Below the pieces are notes generated by a model. It had not been told where the DNA came from. It saw nothing but the letters and a program-made list of their open reading frames with translations, and searched no databases. 64,000 bases of DNA from assembly GCA_049889415.1 (NCBI GenBank), contig JBMHDL010000003.1, forward strand, positions 434,001 through 498,000, in the 5' to 3' direction. Source of the stretch: JAYQKL01 sp049889415 (GTDB taxonomy: Bacteria; Pseudomonadota; Alphaproteobacteria; RS24). A program made the position numbers and the translations under genes. This document shows positions 16,914 to 25,562 of this stretch, piece by piece. Within the stretch, counting starts at the first letter, position 1. Each line of letters begins with the position of its first letter.

Positions 16914-17927
16914 TCAGTTTTTCTGCGCGCTGATTTTCCGCCAGACCCTGACATTCTCCTCATGTTCGGACAGGGTTTCGGCAAAGGCATGACCCCCGGT
17001 GCCATCCGCAACGAAATAATAATAAGGTGAGGCAACGGGCTTCAGCACGGCTTGCAGGGCTGCCAATCCCGGATTGGAGATGGGGGTCGGCGGCAAGCCG
17101 TTGATTTGATAGGTGTTGTACTCGGTCTTTTTGCGGATTTCACTTCTGCGGATGGGGCGGTTCAATGACCCGGCCCCGCCGACAAGTCCATAAATGATGG
17201 TCGGGTCGGATTGCAAACGCATGTTTTTTTCAAGCCGATTGAGAAAAACCGAGGCGACCAGGCCATATTCTTCATCTTTGCCGGTCTCCTTCTGCACTAT
17301 GGACGCCAAAATCAGGGCTGACTCCCTGTCCGGCAACCCGGGATGCACCCTGCGGTCATCCCATAGTCTTGCGAGCAATTCTTGTTGCGCTTTTTGCATC
17401 AGCTTAACAAGGTCTTCGCGGCCGGTACCGCGCCGCACCCTGTAAGTTTCCGGCAGCAGGCTACCCTCAGCGGGAACAGCGGAAATACCCCCTGTGAGAA
17501 TGGGATTATTCTGCAAGCGGGTGACCACCTGCTGACTGGTCAACCCTTCGGGTATCGTCACCGCATGTAAATAGGCTCTGCCGGAAACCAGCAACTGCAT
17601 GAGGCCAAAGGAGGAAACCCCGGCAGGGATTTCATATTCACCCGCCTGCAAATTCCGGGACTCCCCCAACAGCCGTACGCCGGCCCTGAACAGCGCAGGG
17701 TGATAAATCATGCCCTGTTCGGCAAGAGATTTGGAAATACGCGGCAAAGACGCCCCTTGCGGCAGAACAATTCTGACATTTGTTTGTGCAGGTCCGGGCA
17801 GGACAAATGCCGCCGTTAACAAACCAATAGCCAACAGGGTGAGGATTAGGAAACCAAGCGAGGCATAGACAAAAATTTTAACCGGACGTTTGCCGTCCGC
17901 AACCGGCGCAGCCTGATCTGCGCTCAC
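16914..17927 (-). CDS. mltG: Endolytic murein transglycosylase MltG
   Basis: MltG cleaves nascent glycan strands and sets glycan length during cell-wall synthesis. It is a single-pass inner-membrane protein. The 337-residue product has a membrane segment at about 18-43, a LysM-like region, and the YceG catalytic domain with LLPETYRV and ASIVQKETG, giving the catalytic Glu214. RLEKNMRLQSDPTIIYG is a family hallmark. It starts with GTG overlapping the fabF stop by four bases (GTGA), so it is translationally coupled to fabF, the normal alphaproteobacterial arrangement. Confidence 0.96.
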   Translation of the reverse strand: MSADQAAPVADGKRPVKIFVYASLGFLILTLLAIGLLTAAFVLPGPAQTNVRIVLPQGASLPRISKSLAEQGMIYHPALFRAGVRLLGESRNLQAGEYEIPAGVSSFGLMQLLVSGRAYLHAVTIPEGLTSQQVVTRLQNNPILTGGISAVPAEGSLLPETYRVRRGTGREDLVKLMQKAQQELLARLWDDRRVHPGLPDRESALILASIVQKETGKDEEYGLVASVFLNRLEKNMRLQSDPTIIYGLVGGAGSLNRPIRRSEIRKKTEYNTYQINGLPPTPISNPGLAALQAVLKPVASPYYYFVADGTGGHAFAETLSEHEENVRVWRKISAQKN

Positions 17928-19177
17928 GACACCGCCTTGAAGATCAGCGAGGCATTGGTGCCGCCAAAGCCAAACGAATTCGAAAGCACGGCATTGACCT
18001 TCACTTGCGCAGCCTTTTGCGGCACCAGATCAATGGCTGTTTCCATGGACGGATTTTCAAGATTGATGGTTGGCGGCACAATGCCCTCATTCAGGGCATA
18101 AATGCTGAATATGGCCTCCACAGCACCGGCTGCACCCAGCAAATGCCCGATGGCGGATTTGGTGGATGACATTTTCAGATGTTCAGCCGCACTGCCAAAG
18201 AGACGCTCGACCGCCCGCAGTTCAATTTCGTCCCCGACCGGCGTAGATGTCCCGTGTGCATTGACATAGCCAATGTCCTCGGGTGACAGCCCGGAATGTT
18301 TCAAAGCCGCCTGCATAGCTCGATATCCGCCATTGCCGTCCTCGGCAGGAGAAGTGATGTGATAGGCGTCACCGGACATGCCATATCCGACAATTTCAGC
18401 ATAAATATGCGCGCCGCGGGCTTTGGCATGCTCATATTCTTCCAAGACGAGAACCCCTGCCCCCTCGCCCATGACAAAACCGTCGCGATCACCGTCATAG
18501 GGGCGTGACGCCTTTTCTGGGGTGTCGTTAAAATTGGTTGATAGCGCACGGCAGGCGGCAAAACCAGCCATACCCAACCGGCAAATTGCCGCTTCAGCAC
18601 CACCTGCAACCATCACATCCGCATCACCGAACATGATGATGCGCGAGGCGTCACCGATAGCGTGCGCCCCGGTGGAGCAGGCTGTCACAACCGAATGATT
18701 GGGCCCTTTGAACCCGTGACGGATGGAAACCTGACCGCTGATCAGATTAATCAGGGCACCAGGGATGAAAAACGGACCGATTTTACGCGGCCCACGCTCC
18801 GCAAGGGTCAGGGCATTTTGTTCGATGCTGTTGAGACCGCCAATGCCGGAACCGATCATGACACCAGTGCGACACAACTGCTCTTCAGTTTCGGGGGCAT
18901 ATCCAGAATCGGCAATGGCCATATCCGCCGCGGCAATGCCGTAAATGATGAAATCATCCACCCGCTTTTGCTCTTTCGGCTCCAGCCAGTCATCCGGGTT
19001 GAAACCGAGTGCCTCAGCATTAATTTCGCAGGCAATTCGGCACGGCAAATCTGACGCATCAAACTTGGTAATGTTTGTTGCCCCGGATTGACCGGAAACA
19101 ATATTGTCCCAAGAGGTCCTGACATTCGCCCCCAGCGGGGTGATACCGCCAATGCCTGTAACGACGACTCTTCTCAT
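17924..19177 (-). CDS. fabF: 3-oxoacyl-ACP synthase II
   Basis: FabF condenses malonyl-ACP with acyl-ACP to elongate fatty acids. The 417-residue product has the catalytic triad in VVTACSTGAHAIGDA (Cys167), NAHGTSTPVGD (His308) and KSAIGHLLGAAGA (His345), plus the C-terminal NSFGFGGTNAS loop. I use the ATG at 19177 (MRRVVVTG), the family-typical beginning, rather than a TTG four codons upstream. It lies downstream of acpP, whose product is its substrate carrier, with a 59-base gap, and overlaps mltG by four bases. Confidence 0.97.
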   Translation of the reverse strand: MRRVVVTGIGGITPLGANVRTSWDNIVSGQSGATNITKFDASDLPCRIACEINAEALGFNPDDWLEPKEQKRVDDFIIYGIAAADMAIADSGYAPETEEQLCRTGVMIGSGIGGLNSIEQNALTLAERGPRKIGPFFIPGALINLISGQVSIRHGFKGPNHSVVTACSTGAHAIGDASRIIMFGDADVMVAGGAEAAICRLGMAGFAACRALSTNFNDTPEKASRPYDGDRDGFVMGEGAGVLVLEEYEHAKARGAHIYAEIVGYGMSGDAYHITSPAEDGNGGYRAMQAALKHSGLSPEDIGYVNAHGTSTPVGDEIELRAVERLFGSAAEHLKMSSTKSAIGHLLGAAGAVEAIFSIYALNEGIVPPTINLENPSMETAIDLVPQKAAQVKVNAVLSNSFGFGGTNASLIFKAVS

Positions 19178-19236
19178 TTTCTCACTCAAACGTTTCCGAA
19201 CAGGAAAAAGCCAAGCCCGAAATGAGGCCCGCTAAA

Positions 19237-19470
19237 TTAGGAAGCGTTGGTAATATAGGAAATTGCGTCGGCAACCGTCAGAATGCCTTCGGCAGCATCG
19301 TCAGGAATCTCGATGTCAAACTCTTCCTCGAAGGCCATGACAAGCTCAACGGTGTCCAGGCTGTCTGCACCAAGATCATCGATGAAGCTGGCGCTGTCAG
19401 TCACTTTGTCCGCTTCGACATTAAGTTCTTCTACAACGATTTTCTTAACGCGTTCTGCAATATCACTCAT
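19237..19470 (-). CDS. acpP: Acyl carrier protein
   Basis: AcpP carries growing acyl chains on a phosphopantetheine arm. The 77-residue acidic protein has the attachment site LGADSLDTVELVM with Ser37. I use the ATG at 19470 (MSDIAERVKK), because GGGAT lies seven bases upstream; the ATG two codons earlier would crowd that site. It sits between fabG and fabF with a 126-base upstream gap, long enough for its own promoter, as expected for an abundant protein. All features are ordinary. Confidence 0.97.
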   Translation of the reverse strand: MSDIAERVKKIVVEELNVEADKVTDSASFIDDLGADSLDTVELVMAFEEEFDIEIPDDAAEGILTVADAISYITNAS

Positions 19471-19596
19471 CTTCATATCCCTGTTACTGTGTATGTTAGA
19501 TTGTCATAAACAAGTATTCATAAACCACTAGGTTTGAGGCTGAATATCAAAATTTATCATGATTGTCTAGTTTTTGCTTGCACCTGTGTGCAAAGG

Positions 19597-20334
19597 TTAA
19601 ATCATTGCCATGCCACCATTGACGTGCAGTGTTTGGCCCGTCACATAGCCCGACTCATCACTGGCCAAATATAGCACGGCTGCGGCGATATCTTCACCGG
19701 CACCGAGACGACCCGCGGGGATGGATTGCGTCAAGGCTTGTTTTTGTTCATCGGGCAAAACATCCGTCATCGGGGTCGCGATAAAGCCCGGTGCCACACA
19801 ATTGACCGTAATGTTACGCGAAGCAACCTCCTGGGCCAGCGCCTTGCTCATGCCCACCATGCCGGCTTTGGCGGCGGCGTAATTGGCTTGTCCGGGATTA
19901 CCCGTGGTGCCAACCACTGACGTGATACCGATGATACGGCCAAAACGGCGCTTCATCATGCCTTTGAGACAGGCGCGTGAGAGCTGAAAACCAGACTTCA
20001 GATTGACATTCAATACCGCATCCCAATCCTCATCTTTCATGCGCAGGGCGAGGTTGTCGCGGGTGATACCGGCATTATTCACCAAAATATCAACACCACC
20101 GAGAGCGTCCTCCGCCTTTGCGATCAAATCCGCCGCACCGTCCGGTGCAGACAAATCCGCGACCAGCGCATCAGCGCCGTCTCCCAAAGCGTCTGCCAGA
20201 TCCTGAAGCACCTGTTCGCGTGTGCCCGCCAGACCAACTTTTGCTCCGGCCTGATGCAGACATTGCGCAATATCTCTTCCAATGCCACCCGAAGCGCCGG
20301 TAACCAGGGCCGTTTTGCCGCTCAAATCAAACAT
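19597..20334 (-). CDS. fabG: 3-oxoacyl-ACP reductase
   Basis: FabG reduces 3-oxoacyl-ACP with NADPH in the fatty-acid cycle. The 245-residue short-chain dehydrogenase has the cofactor loop TGASGGIG (12-19), NNAG (86-89), and the catalytic Ser139, Tyr152 and Lys156 (NYAAAKAG). The substrate-specific FabG features and its position between fabD and acpP distinguish it from the second SDR in this window (31735-32448). The start has AAGGA upstream. It starts 15 bases after the fabD stop. Confidence 0.97.
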   Translation of the reverse strand: MFDLSGKTALVTGASGGIGRDIAQCLHQAGAKVGLAGTREQVLQDLADALGDGADALVADLSAPDGAADLIAKAEDALGGVDILVNNAGITRDNLALRMKDEDWDAVLNVNLKSGFQLSRACLKGMMKRRFGRIIGITSVVGTTGNPGQANYAAAKAGMVGMSKALAQEVASRNITVNCVAPGFIATPMTDVLPDEQKQALTQSIPAGRLGAGEDIAAAVLYLASDESGYVTGQTLHVNGGMAMI

Positions 20335-20349
20335 ATGTCTTCCTTCTCG

Positions 20350-21291
20350 TTAAATCGTTTCCAGAAAGGCGTCAATGTCGGCGCCGGTATTAAGAGCTGT
20401 GGCACCCAACTCCTTGTTGATCCGCCGGGCCAGACCACTCAGCACTTTGCCGCTGCCAACCTCAACCAGATGTGTCACGCCATTGTCACCAAGCCAGGTG
20501 ACACTTTCCGACCAGCGCACAACGCCAGTCACCTGCTGCACCAGCTGGTCCCGGATGACATTCGGATCACTGGTCGGGGCCGCCGTGACATTCGCCACCA
20601 ACGGCACGACCGGGGGCGACATTTCAACCTCGGACAAGGCAACAGCCATGCGTTCGGCAGCCGGGGCCATTAAGCTACAATGAAACGGGGCGCTCACCGG
20701 TAGGGGCATGGCCCGCTTAGCTCCGGCTTCCTTGGCCAGTTCACAGGCGCGCTCAACCGCCGCCTTGCTGCCGGACACCACAACCTGCCCCGGTGCATTA
20801 TCATTAGCGGCACTGCACACCTCATCCGCGCCGGCCGCATGAGAAGCAATATCTGTCACGGTCGCAAAGTCAAGTCCCAGAAGCGCAGCCATGGAGCCTT
20901 CACCCACTGGCACGGCCTGCTGCATCGCCTGCCCGCGAGTTTTCAGCAACCGCGCCGTATCTGACAGGCTGAAAGTACCCGCAGCCGCCAGAGCGGCATA
21001 TTCCCCCAGACTGTGACCCGCCACATAAGCCGCCTGATCGGCGAGACAAAACCCTTTGCTCTCCAGCACCCGCATCACTGCCATAGAGACAGCCATAAGA
21101 GCAGGCTGGGCGTTTTCCGTTAATGTCAGCGTGTCTTCAGGCCCCGCCCACATAATGTTTGACAGTGACTGGCCAAGCGCCTCATCAATCTCCTCAAAAA
21201 CCAGACGCGCTTCGGCAAATTGGTCGGCAAGTTCCTTGCCCATCATGACAGCCTGACTGCCCTGACCAGGAAATGTAAATGCATAACTCAT
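20350..21291 (-). CDS. fabD: Malonyl-CoA:ACP transacylase
   Basis: FabD loads malonyl groups on ACP for fatty-acid elongation. The 313-residue protein has FPGQGSQ (7-13), the nucleophile motif GHSLGE with Ser94 and the catalytic His204 in APFHCSLM. I use the ATG at 21291 (MSYAFTFPG), which has GGAGG nine bases upstream, instead of an upstream codon. It is the first gene of the minus-strand run fabD-fabG-acpP-fabF-mltG. A 255-base divergent region separates it from rpsF and contains a perfect inverted repeat near 21316-21330. Confidence 0.97.
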   Translation of the reverse strand: MSYAFTFPGQGSQAVMMGKELADQFAEARLVFEEIDEALGQSLSNIMWAGPEDTLTLTENAQPALMAVSMAVMRVLESKGFCLADQAAYVAGHSLGEYAALAAAGTFSLSDTARLLKTRGQAMQQAVPVGEGSMAALLGLDFATVTDIASHAAGADEVCSAANDNAPGQVVVSGSKAAVERACELAKEAGAKRAMPLPVSAPFHCSLMAPAAERMAVALSEVEMSPPVVPLVANVTAAPTSDPNVIRDQLVQQVTGVVRWSESVTWLGDNGVTHLVEVGSGKVLSGLARRINKELGATALNTGADIDAFLETI

Positions 21292-21315
21292 GGGGGATAC
21301 CTCCAAGCGGGGATG

Positions 21316-21330
21316 TGTTTTGTTAAAACA
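21316..21330. promoter_or_regulatory. Inverted repeat upstream of fabD, operator candidate
   Basis: TGTTTT-GTT-AAAACA is a perfect six-base inverted repeat 25 bases upstream of the fabD start. The position suits an operator or the early leader of the fab operon. No regulator gene lies nearby. Confidence 0.3.
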
Positions 21331-21352
21331 TCAATACAGACCTTCGCAAGGG

Positions 21353-21381
21353 TTGCCAAGCCCCTCTATAGAGTGTACATA
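21353..21381 (+). promoter_or_regulatory. Candidate promoter of the rpsF-rpsR operon
   Basis: TTGCCA (21353-21358) and TACATA (21376-21381), spaced by 17 bases. A start near 21388 would give a 5' leader of about 160 bases before rpsF, room for autoregulation. Confidence 0.4.
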
Positions 21382-21484
21382 GCACTCATTGAAACGTCCG
21401 GCTGGGGGCTGAAAGGAAGATGGCGCAATGAGGCGTCATGTGAACTTGTGTTCCGCTTCCCTTGTCTCCGCTCTCGCGTTCTCT

Positions 21485-21535
21485 GAGCCTTTCCTGAAAA
21501 GAGGCTCGTTGGAGGCTCTGCGCCGGATTTGTAGA
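21485..21535 (+). promoter_or_regulatory. Candidate rpsF leader structure
   Basis: GAGCCT (21485-21490) can pair with AGGCTC at 21502-21507 or with a second AGGCTC at 21513-21518, so two hairpins exclude each other. Next, TCTGC (21517-21521) pairs with GTAGA (21531-21535) around a loop GCCGGATTT. It ends 11 bases before the rpsF ATG. Many bacteria regulate rpsF-rpsR by binding of the S6:S18 complex to such leaders; here that is only a suggestion. Confidence 0.3.
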
Positions 21536-21546
21536 AAGGAAAGGCA

Positions 21547-21978
21547 ATGTCGCTTTACGAGCACATTTTCATTTGCCGTCAGGATATTTCCCAACAACAG
21601 GTTGAGGCCCTGACCGAACAATTCAGCGCCGTCATCACTGAACATGGCGGTTCCATCAAGAAAACTGAATATTGGGGACTGCGGTCCATGGCCTATAAGG
21701 TCAAAAAGAACCGCAAAGGCCACTACTCCCTGCTCAATATTGACGCCTCACACGAAGCCGTGGCGGAAATGGAGCGTCAAATGGGTCTGAATGATGACGT
21801 CATCCGCCTGATGACCATTCGTGTTGACGAGCATGATGACGAGCCATCAGCCCCGTTGCTGAACAAAGGCCGCGACAGGGACGACCGACGCTCAAACCGT
21901 CGTGACGACCGCCCCGGACGCGATCGTGAGCCTTCACGAACTCAAGCAAATGATGATAACCAGAAAGAGGAGGCCTGA
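21547..21978 (+). CDS. rpsF: 30S ribosomal protein S6
   Basis: S6 binds S18 and the central domain of 16S rRNA. The 143-residue protein has the family core MSLYEHIFICRQDISQQQVE to about residue 100 (MTIRVDEHDDEPSAP). A charged tail rich in Arg and Asp (about 105-143, for example NRRDDRPGRDREPSR) follows, which is common in alphaproteobacteria. AAAGGAAAGG gives a good ribosome site. It is followed two bases later by rpsR and then DUF2232 and rplI, the standard order. Confidence 0.97.
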   Translation: MSLYEHIFICRQDISQQQVEALTEQFSAVITEHGGSIKKTEYWGLRSMAYKVKKNRKGHYSLLNIDASHEAVAEMERQMGLNDDVIRLMTIRVDEHDDEPSAPLLNKGRDRDDRRSNRRDDRPGRDREPSRTQANDDNQKEEA

Positions 21979-21980
21979 TC

Positions 21981-22214
21981 ATGAGCATGGGTCGCAAACC
22001 TTTTTACCGCCGCAAAAAATCATGCCCGTTTTCTGGCAGCAATGCCCCGAAAATCGACTATAAGGATACACGCTTGCTGCAACGCTATGTGTCCGAACGT
22101 GGAAAAATTGTACCTCGCCGGATCACCTCCGTTTCTGCCAAAAAGCAGCGCGAACTCGCTAAAGCCATCAAACGCGCGCGTTTTCTCGCTTTGATGCCTT
22201 ACACGGTCGAATAG
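21981..22214 (+). CDS. rpsR: 30S ribosomal protein S18
   Basis: S18 pairs with S6 on the small subunit. The 77-residue basic protein has the family sequence PFYRRKKSCPFSG at the N-terminus, with DYKDTRLLQRYVSERGKIVPRRIT and KKQRELAKAIKRARFLALMPY. The single Cys is in the usual place. GAGGAGGCC of the rpsF 3' end supplies the ribosome site, so rpsF and rpsR are coupled. Confidence 0.98.
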   Translation: MSMGRKPFYRRKKSCPFSGSNAPKIDYKDTRLLQRYVSERGKIVPRRITSVSAKKQRELAKAIKRARFLALMPYTVE

Positions 22215-22235
22215 ACCGTTTCGCGGGAACGCGAT

Positions 22236-23153
22236 ATGGATCACAGGAGCCTCGTCAAAGCTGTTTTCACCGGCACGGTCGCATGTTTCGTCTTTATGAC
22301 GGTCATTTTGATGATTTTCACGCCGCTGCCTCTGATAGCACTTGGTTTAGGCTCTGGAATGACGGCCGCCCTGCTTTGCGGGGCGGTCTTTTTTGTGCTG
22401 ACAGCCTTGTTGTCGGGCTTTGGGCCGGCCATATCAGGTGGTCTGGTTTTCGTGGTACCGGCGCTTTGGCTGGTGCATCTGGCCACTCAGACATACGAAA
22501 AAGAGGATGGGACACGGGCATTTTATCCAGCTGACAGGCTGTTTTATTGGACCCTCGGCATGGCCGCGCTCGCGACCATCGTTTTTTTTGCTGCCCAATC
22601 CGGAAGCCCCGGAGGGCTGCCCGGTGTTTTAAGCCGGAGTCTTGCTGAAGACCGTGAATTGCTGGAGGTCATGAGCAGTTTTACCGGCGCTCCAATTCAT
22701 GAGAACCAACTTGCCGTAATGGGCCTCACTTTTGTCATCATCACCCCGACCTTCTGGGCCGCCACAATGACGGTTTGCCTGATTCTCGCCCAATTTTTCA
22801 ACCAGCGGTATAGGTTGAACCTCAGACCGACGCCCGAATACAGCCGCTTCACCCTGCCGTCCAGTTTCGAAATCATTGTCGCGCTCGGCATTTTGCTCAG
22901 TTTCATCCTTTCCGGCTGGCCAAGTGCACTGGTTTCAGCTCTACTCGGCCTCTTGCTGTTCGCCTTTTTCCTGCTCGGGCTGGCCACAATCCATGTCGTC
23001 AGCCGCCGCAGCGAGCAGCGCAGCCTTTTGCTGGCATTGGTATATTTTCTGATTTTCCTGTTTTCCTATGCGTATTTCCTGGTCAGCATCCTTGGCATTT
23101 TGGAGTCACGGTTCGGCCTTCGCCGGCGCTTTGGCGGTACCAACACCCCTTAA
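22236..23153 (+). CDS. DUF2232 membrane protein
   Basis: A 305-residue integral membrane protein of the DUF2232 family, function unknown. About eight hydrophobic segments are visible (for example residues 8-35, 40-80, 95-120, 165-190, 210-240 and 255-290), with little soluble domain. The gene lies between rpsR (21 bases) and rplI in many alphaproteobacteria, a conserved position that hints at a role connected with growth, but nothing in the sequence shows one. The C-terminus is basic (RRRFGG). The family call rests on position and topology. Confidence 0.8.
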   Translation: MDHRSLVKAVFTGTVACFVFMTVILMIFTPLPLIALGLGSGMTAALLCGAVFFVLTALLSGFGPAISGGLVFVVPALWLVHLATQTYEKEDGTRAFYPADRLFYWTLGMAALATIVFFAAQSGSPGGLPGVLSRSLAEDRELLEVMSSFTGAPIHENQLAVMGLTFVIITPTFWAATMTVCLILAQFFNQRYRLNLRPTPEYSRFTLPSSFEIIVALGILLSFILSGWPSALVSALLGLLLFAFFLLGLATIHVVSRRSEQRSLLLALVYFLIFLFSYAYFLVSILGILESRFGLRRRFGGTNTP

Positions 23154-23260
23154 CCACCAAAGAAATAAAGGATTTTCTGGCAATGAGAATTTTTGCAGGT
23201 AACAATTGTGTTTATGATGCGTTTGGTATAGAAACACGTCATCAATAAAGGAGATAAGTG

Positions 23261-23932
23261 ATGCAAGTGGTATTGCTTGAAAGAATTGCCAAGCTTGGGC
23301 AAATGGGTGACGTCGTAACCGTCAAAGATGGTTATGCGCGTAACTTCCTGTTGCCGCAGGGTAAAGCGCTTCGCGCCAATAAAGCCAATCTGGAACAGTT
23401 TGAAAACCAGCGTGCGCAGTTGGAGGCCGACAGCCTGAAACTCAAATCCGAAGCTGAAGCTATCAAAACCAAAATGGACAGCGAGTCTGTCATCGTCATT
23501 CGCCAATCCAGCGAAACCGGCCAACTGTACGGCTCTGTGAACACCCGCGATATTGCGGCCAGTTTCACCGAAGCCGGCTTCACCGTGAACCGTAATCAGG
23601 TGGTTCTAGATGCGCCGATCAAGGAATTGGGTGTCCATGACATTCAGATCATCCTGCACCCGGAAGTTTCCGCTGACGTGCAGGTCAATGTCGCACGAAC
23701 CGAAGAAGAGGCTGAGCGCCAGGCACGCGGTGAAAATGTCACGCTTGCAACCGATGAGGATGAAACCCTCGATCTCGAGGAGGTTTTTGAAGAAGGCGTA
23801 GAGGCCGATCTCGGCAATGACGAAGACGATGATACCCTTGAGGCATCCGCTGAGACGACATCTGCTGATACGCATGAAACTGCTGATGAAAGCGCTGAAG
23901 AAACGCCTGAAGAGCCTCGTGAAGAGAGCTGA
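23261..23932 (+). CDS. rplI: 50S ribosomal protein L9 with long acidic tail
   Basis: L9 binds 23S rRNA near the L1 stalk and limits frameshifting. The core (residues 1-147) is complete, with MQVVLLERIAKLGQMGDVV, GYARNFLLPQGKA and a long connecting helix. About 75 further residues follow, almost all acidic or small (for example DEDETLDLEEVFEEG), whereas typical L9 ends near 150. Similar but often shorter tails exist in some alphaproteobacteria. ATG 23261 has AAAGGAG upstream; a GTG one codon before is not used. A strong terminator follows. Confidence 0.97.
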   Translation: MQVVLLERIAKLGQMGDVVTVKDGYARNFLLPQGKALRANKANLEQFENQRAQLEADSLKLKSEAEAIKTKMDSESVIVIRQSSETGQLYGSVNTRDIAASFTEAGFTVNRNQVVLDAPIKELGVHDIQIILHPEVSADVQVNVARTEEEAERQARGENVTLATDEDETLDLEEVFEEGVEADLGNDEDDDTLEASAETTSADTHETADESAEETPEEPREES

Positions 23933-23973
23933 GTTCTAACAAACAGGGAGAGCAAAAGTTTTCCCCACAATTC

Positions 23974-24015
23974 ACAAGCCTCCGGAATTTTATTTTCGGA
24001 GGCTTGTTTTGTTTT
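23974..24015 (+). terminator. Rho-independent terminator of the rpsF-rplI operon
   Basis: A perfect 11-base-pair stem (ACAAGCCTCCG with CGGAGGCTTGT, 12-base loop) is followed by TTTGTTTT. It starts 41 bases after the rplI stop and separates the ribosomal genes from dnaB. Confidence 0.88.
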
Positions 24016-24041
24016 GCGGCATTTGTGTCTAGAACAGACTC

Positions 24042-25562
24042 ATGGACCCGCAAGTAACACCTCTCCCGACTGCACATGAAGACGATGCCGCCTTCCGCCC
24101 GATGCCCCATAATATCGAGGCTGAACAAGGGCTTTTAGGCGCCTTGCTGGTGAATAATGACGTGATGGACAAGGTAGAGGACTTCCTGCTGCCGCGGCAT
24201 TTTCATGACCCTGTTCATGGCCGGATTTTCGAAGCCGCCGTCAAGTTCATCGGCAATGGCAACGCCGTTTCCCCGGTCACACTAAAAACCTACTTTGAGC
24301 ATGATGAAGGTCTGCAGCAGCTTGGCGGGACAAGCTATCTATCAAAACTCGCAAGCAATGCAACCACCATCATCAATGCGCGCCAGTATGGACAGACGAT
24401 TTATGACCTTGCCGTGCGGCGTGAACTGATAACCCTCGGTGAGGAAATGGTCAATACCGCCTATGATGCCGAGATTGACGACTCCCCTGACCAACAGATT
24501 GAACATGCGGAACAGGGGCTTTATGAAATTGCTGAAAAAGGGGCGCATCAGTCCGGTTTCATGAATTTTCAGGACTCGGTCGCCGGGGCAGTCGAGATGG
24601 CGGAGCGCGCTTATCAGCGCGAAGGCCATCTGTCCGGCCTGTCGTCAGGTTTTACCGGTCTGGACAATGTACTTGGCGGCTTGCAGGAGAGTGATTTGCT
24701 CATACTTGCCGGACGTCCGGCCATGGGGAAAACCTCATTGGCAACCAATATCGCCTTTAGCGTCGCCAAAAACCATGCCCGCGCCTGGAGCGAGGGTAAT
24801 GTTGAGGAATTGCCGGACGGCTCCCGAAAAGCCAGGGACGGAGCCGTTGTCGCCTTTTTCTCACTGGAGATGTCCGCAGAGCAGCTAGCAACCCGGATCA
24901 TGGCCGAACAGACGGAAATTTCATCCGGAAATATCCGTAAGGGCGATATTTCGGAAGACGAGTATGGGCGCTTATATGACGCCGCCCGCGATTTGCAGAC
25001 CCTTCCCCTTTACATTGACCATACAGGTGCAATTCCGATTTCAACACTTTCGGCGCGTGCCCGACGTCTCAAACGACAGCATGATCTGGGGCTAATTGTC
25101 GTCGACTATCTGCAACTGGTCAGAGCTTCAGCCTCCAGCAGCGGCGACAACCGGGTACAGGAAATCAGCATGGTAACGCAGGGGTTGAAGGCACTGGCCA
25201 AAGAGCTGAATGTGCCGATCATCGCCCTGTCCCAGCTTTCCCGTCAGGTCGAAAGCCGGGATGACAAACGGCCGCAACTCTCGGATTTGCGGGAGTCTGG
25301 CTCAATTGAGCAAGACGCCGATATCGTGATGTTCGTGTACCGCGAAGAATATTACGTGTTGAAAGAAGAACCTCAGGATGGTACCGAGGAGCACATGATA
25401 TGGCAGGAAAAAATGGAAAAAGTGCACGGGATTGCAGAATTGATCATCGGCAAGAACCGTCACGGACCAGTCGACAATATCAAACTCTCCTTTGACGCCA
25501 AAGTGACCCGCTTCCGCGATTTGGTGGAGAGCAGTTACCTTCCCGAAAGAATAGATGTCTGA
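24042..25562 (+). CDS. dnaB: Replicative DNA helicase
   Basis: DnaB is the hexameric helicase at the replication fork. The 506-residue protein has the N-terminal DnaB domain (HNIEAEQGLLGALLVNN to about 130) and the RecA-like helicase domain with GRPAMGKTS (224-232), FSLEMSAEQLATR, VVDYLQL and LSQLSRQVE. It has no intein. It starts 26 bases after the rplI terminator and its last eight bases overlap alr. An insertion of about 15 residues (HARAWSEGNVEELPDGSRKARDG region) after Walker A is common in alphaproteobacteria. Confidence 0.98.
   Translation: MDPQVTPLPTAHEDDAAFRPMPHNIEAEQGLLGALLVNNDVMDKVEDFLLPRHFHDPVHGRIFEAAVKFIGNGNAVSPVTLKTYFEHDEGLQQLGGTSYLSKLASNATTIINARQYGQTIYDLAVRRELITLGEEMVNTAYDAEIDDSPDQQIEHAEQGLYEIAEKGAHQSGFMNFQDSVAGAVEMAERAYQREGHLSGLSSGFTGLDNVLGGLQESDLLILAGRPAMGKTSLATNIAFSVAKNHARAWSEGNVEELPDGSRKARDGAVVAFFSLEMSAEQLATRIMAEQTEISSGNIRKGDISEDEYGRLYDAARDLQTLPLYIDHTGAIPISTLSARARRLKRQHDLGLIVVDYLQLVRASASSSGDNRVQEISMVTQGLKALAKELNVPIIALSQLSRQVESRDDKRPQLSDLRESGSIEQDADIVMFVYREEYYVLKEEPQDGTEEHMIWQEKMEKVHGIAELIIGKNRHGPVDNIKLSFDAKVTRFRDLVESSYLPERIDV

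Noticed and set aside
19578..19593. Hairpin TTGCAC-CTGT-GTGCAA between fabG and acpP as a terminator of fabG
   Set aside because: In the minus-strand direction it is followed by A residues, not U, so it cannot be a standard terminator.
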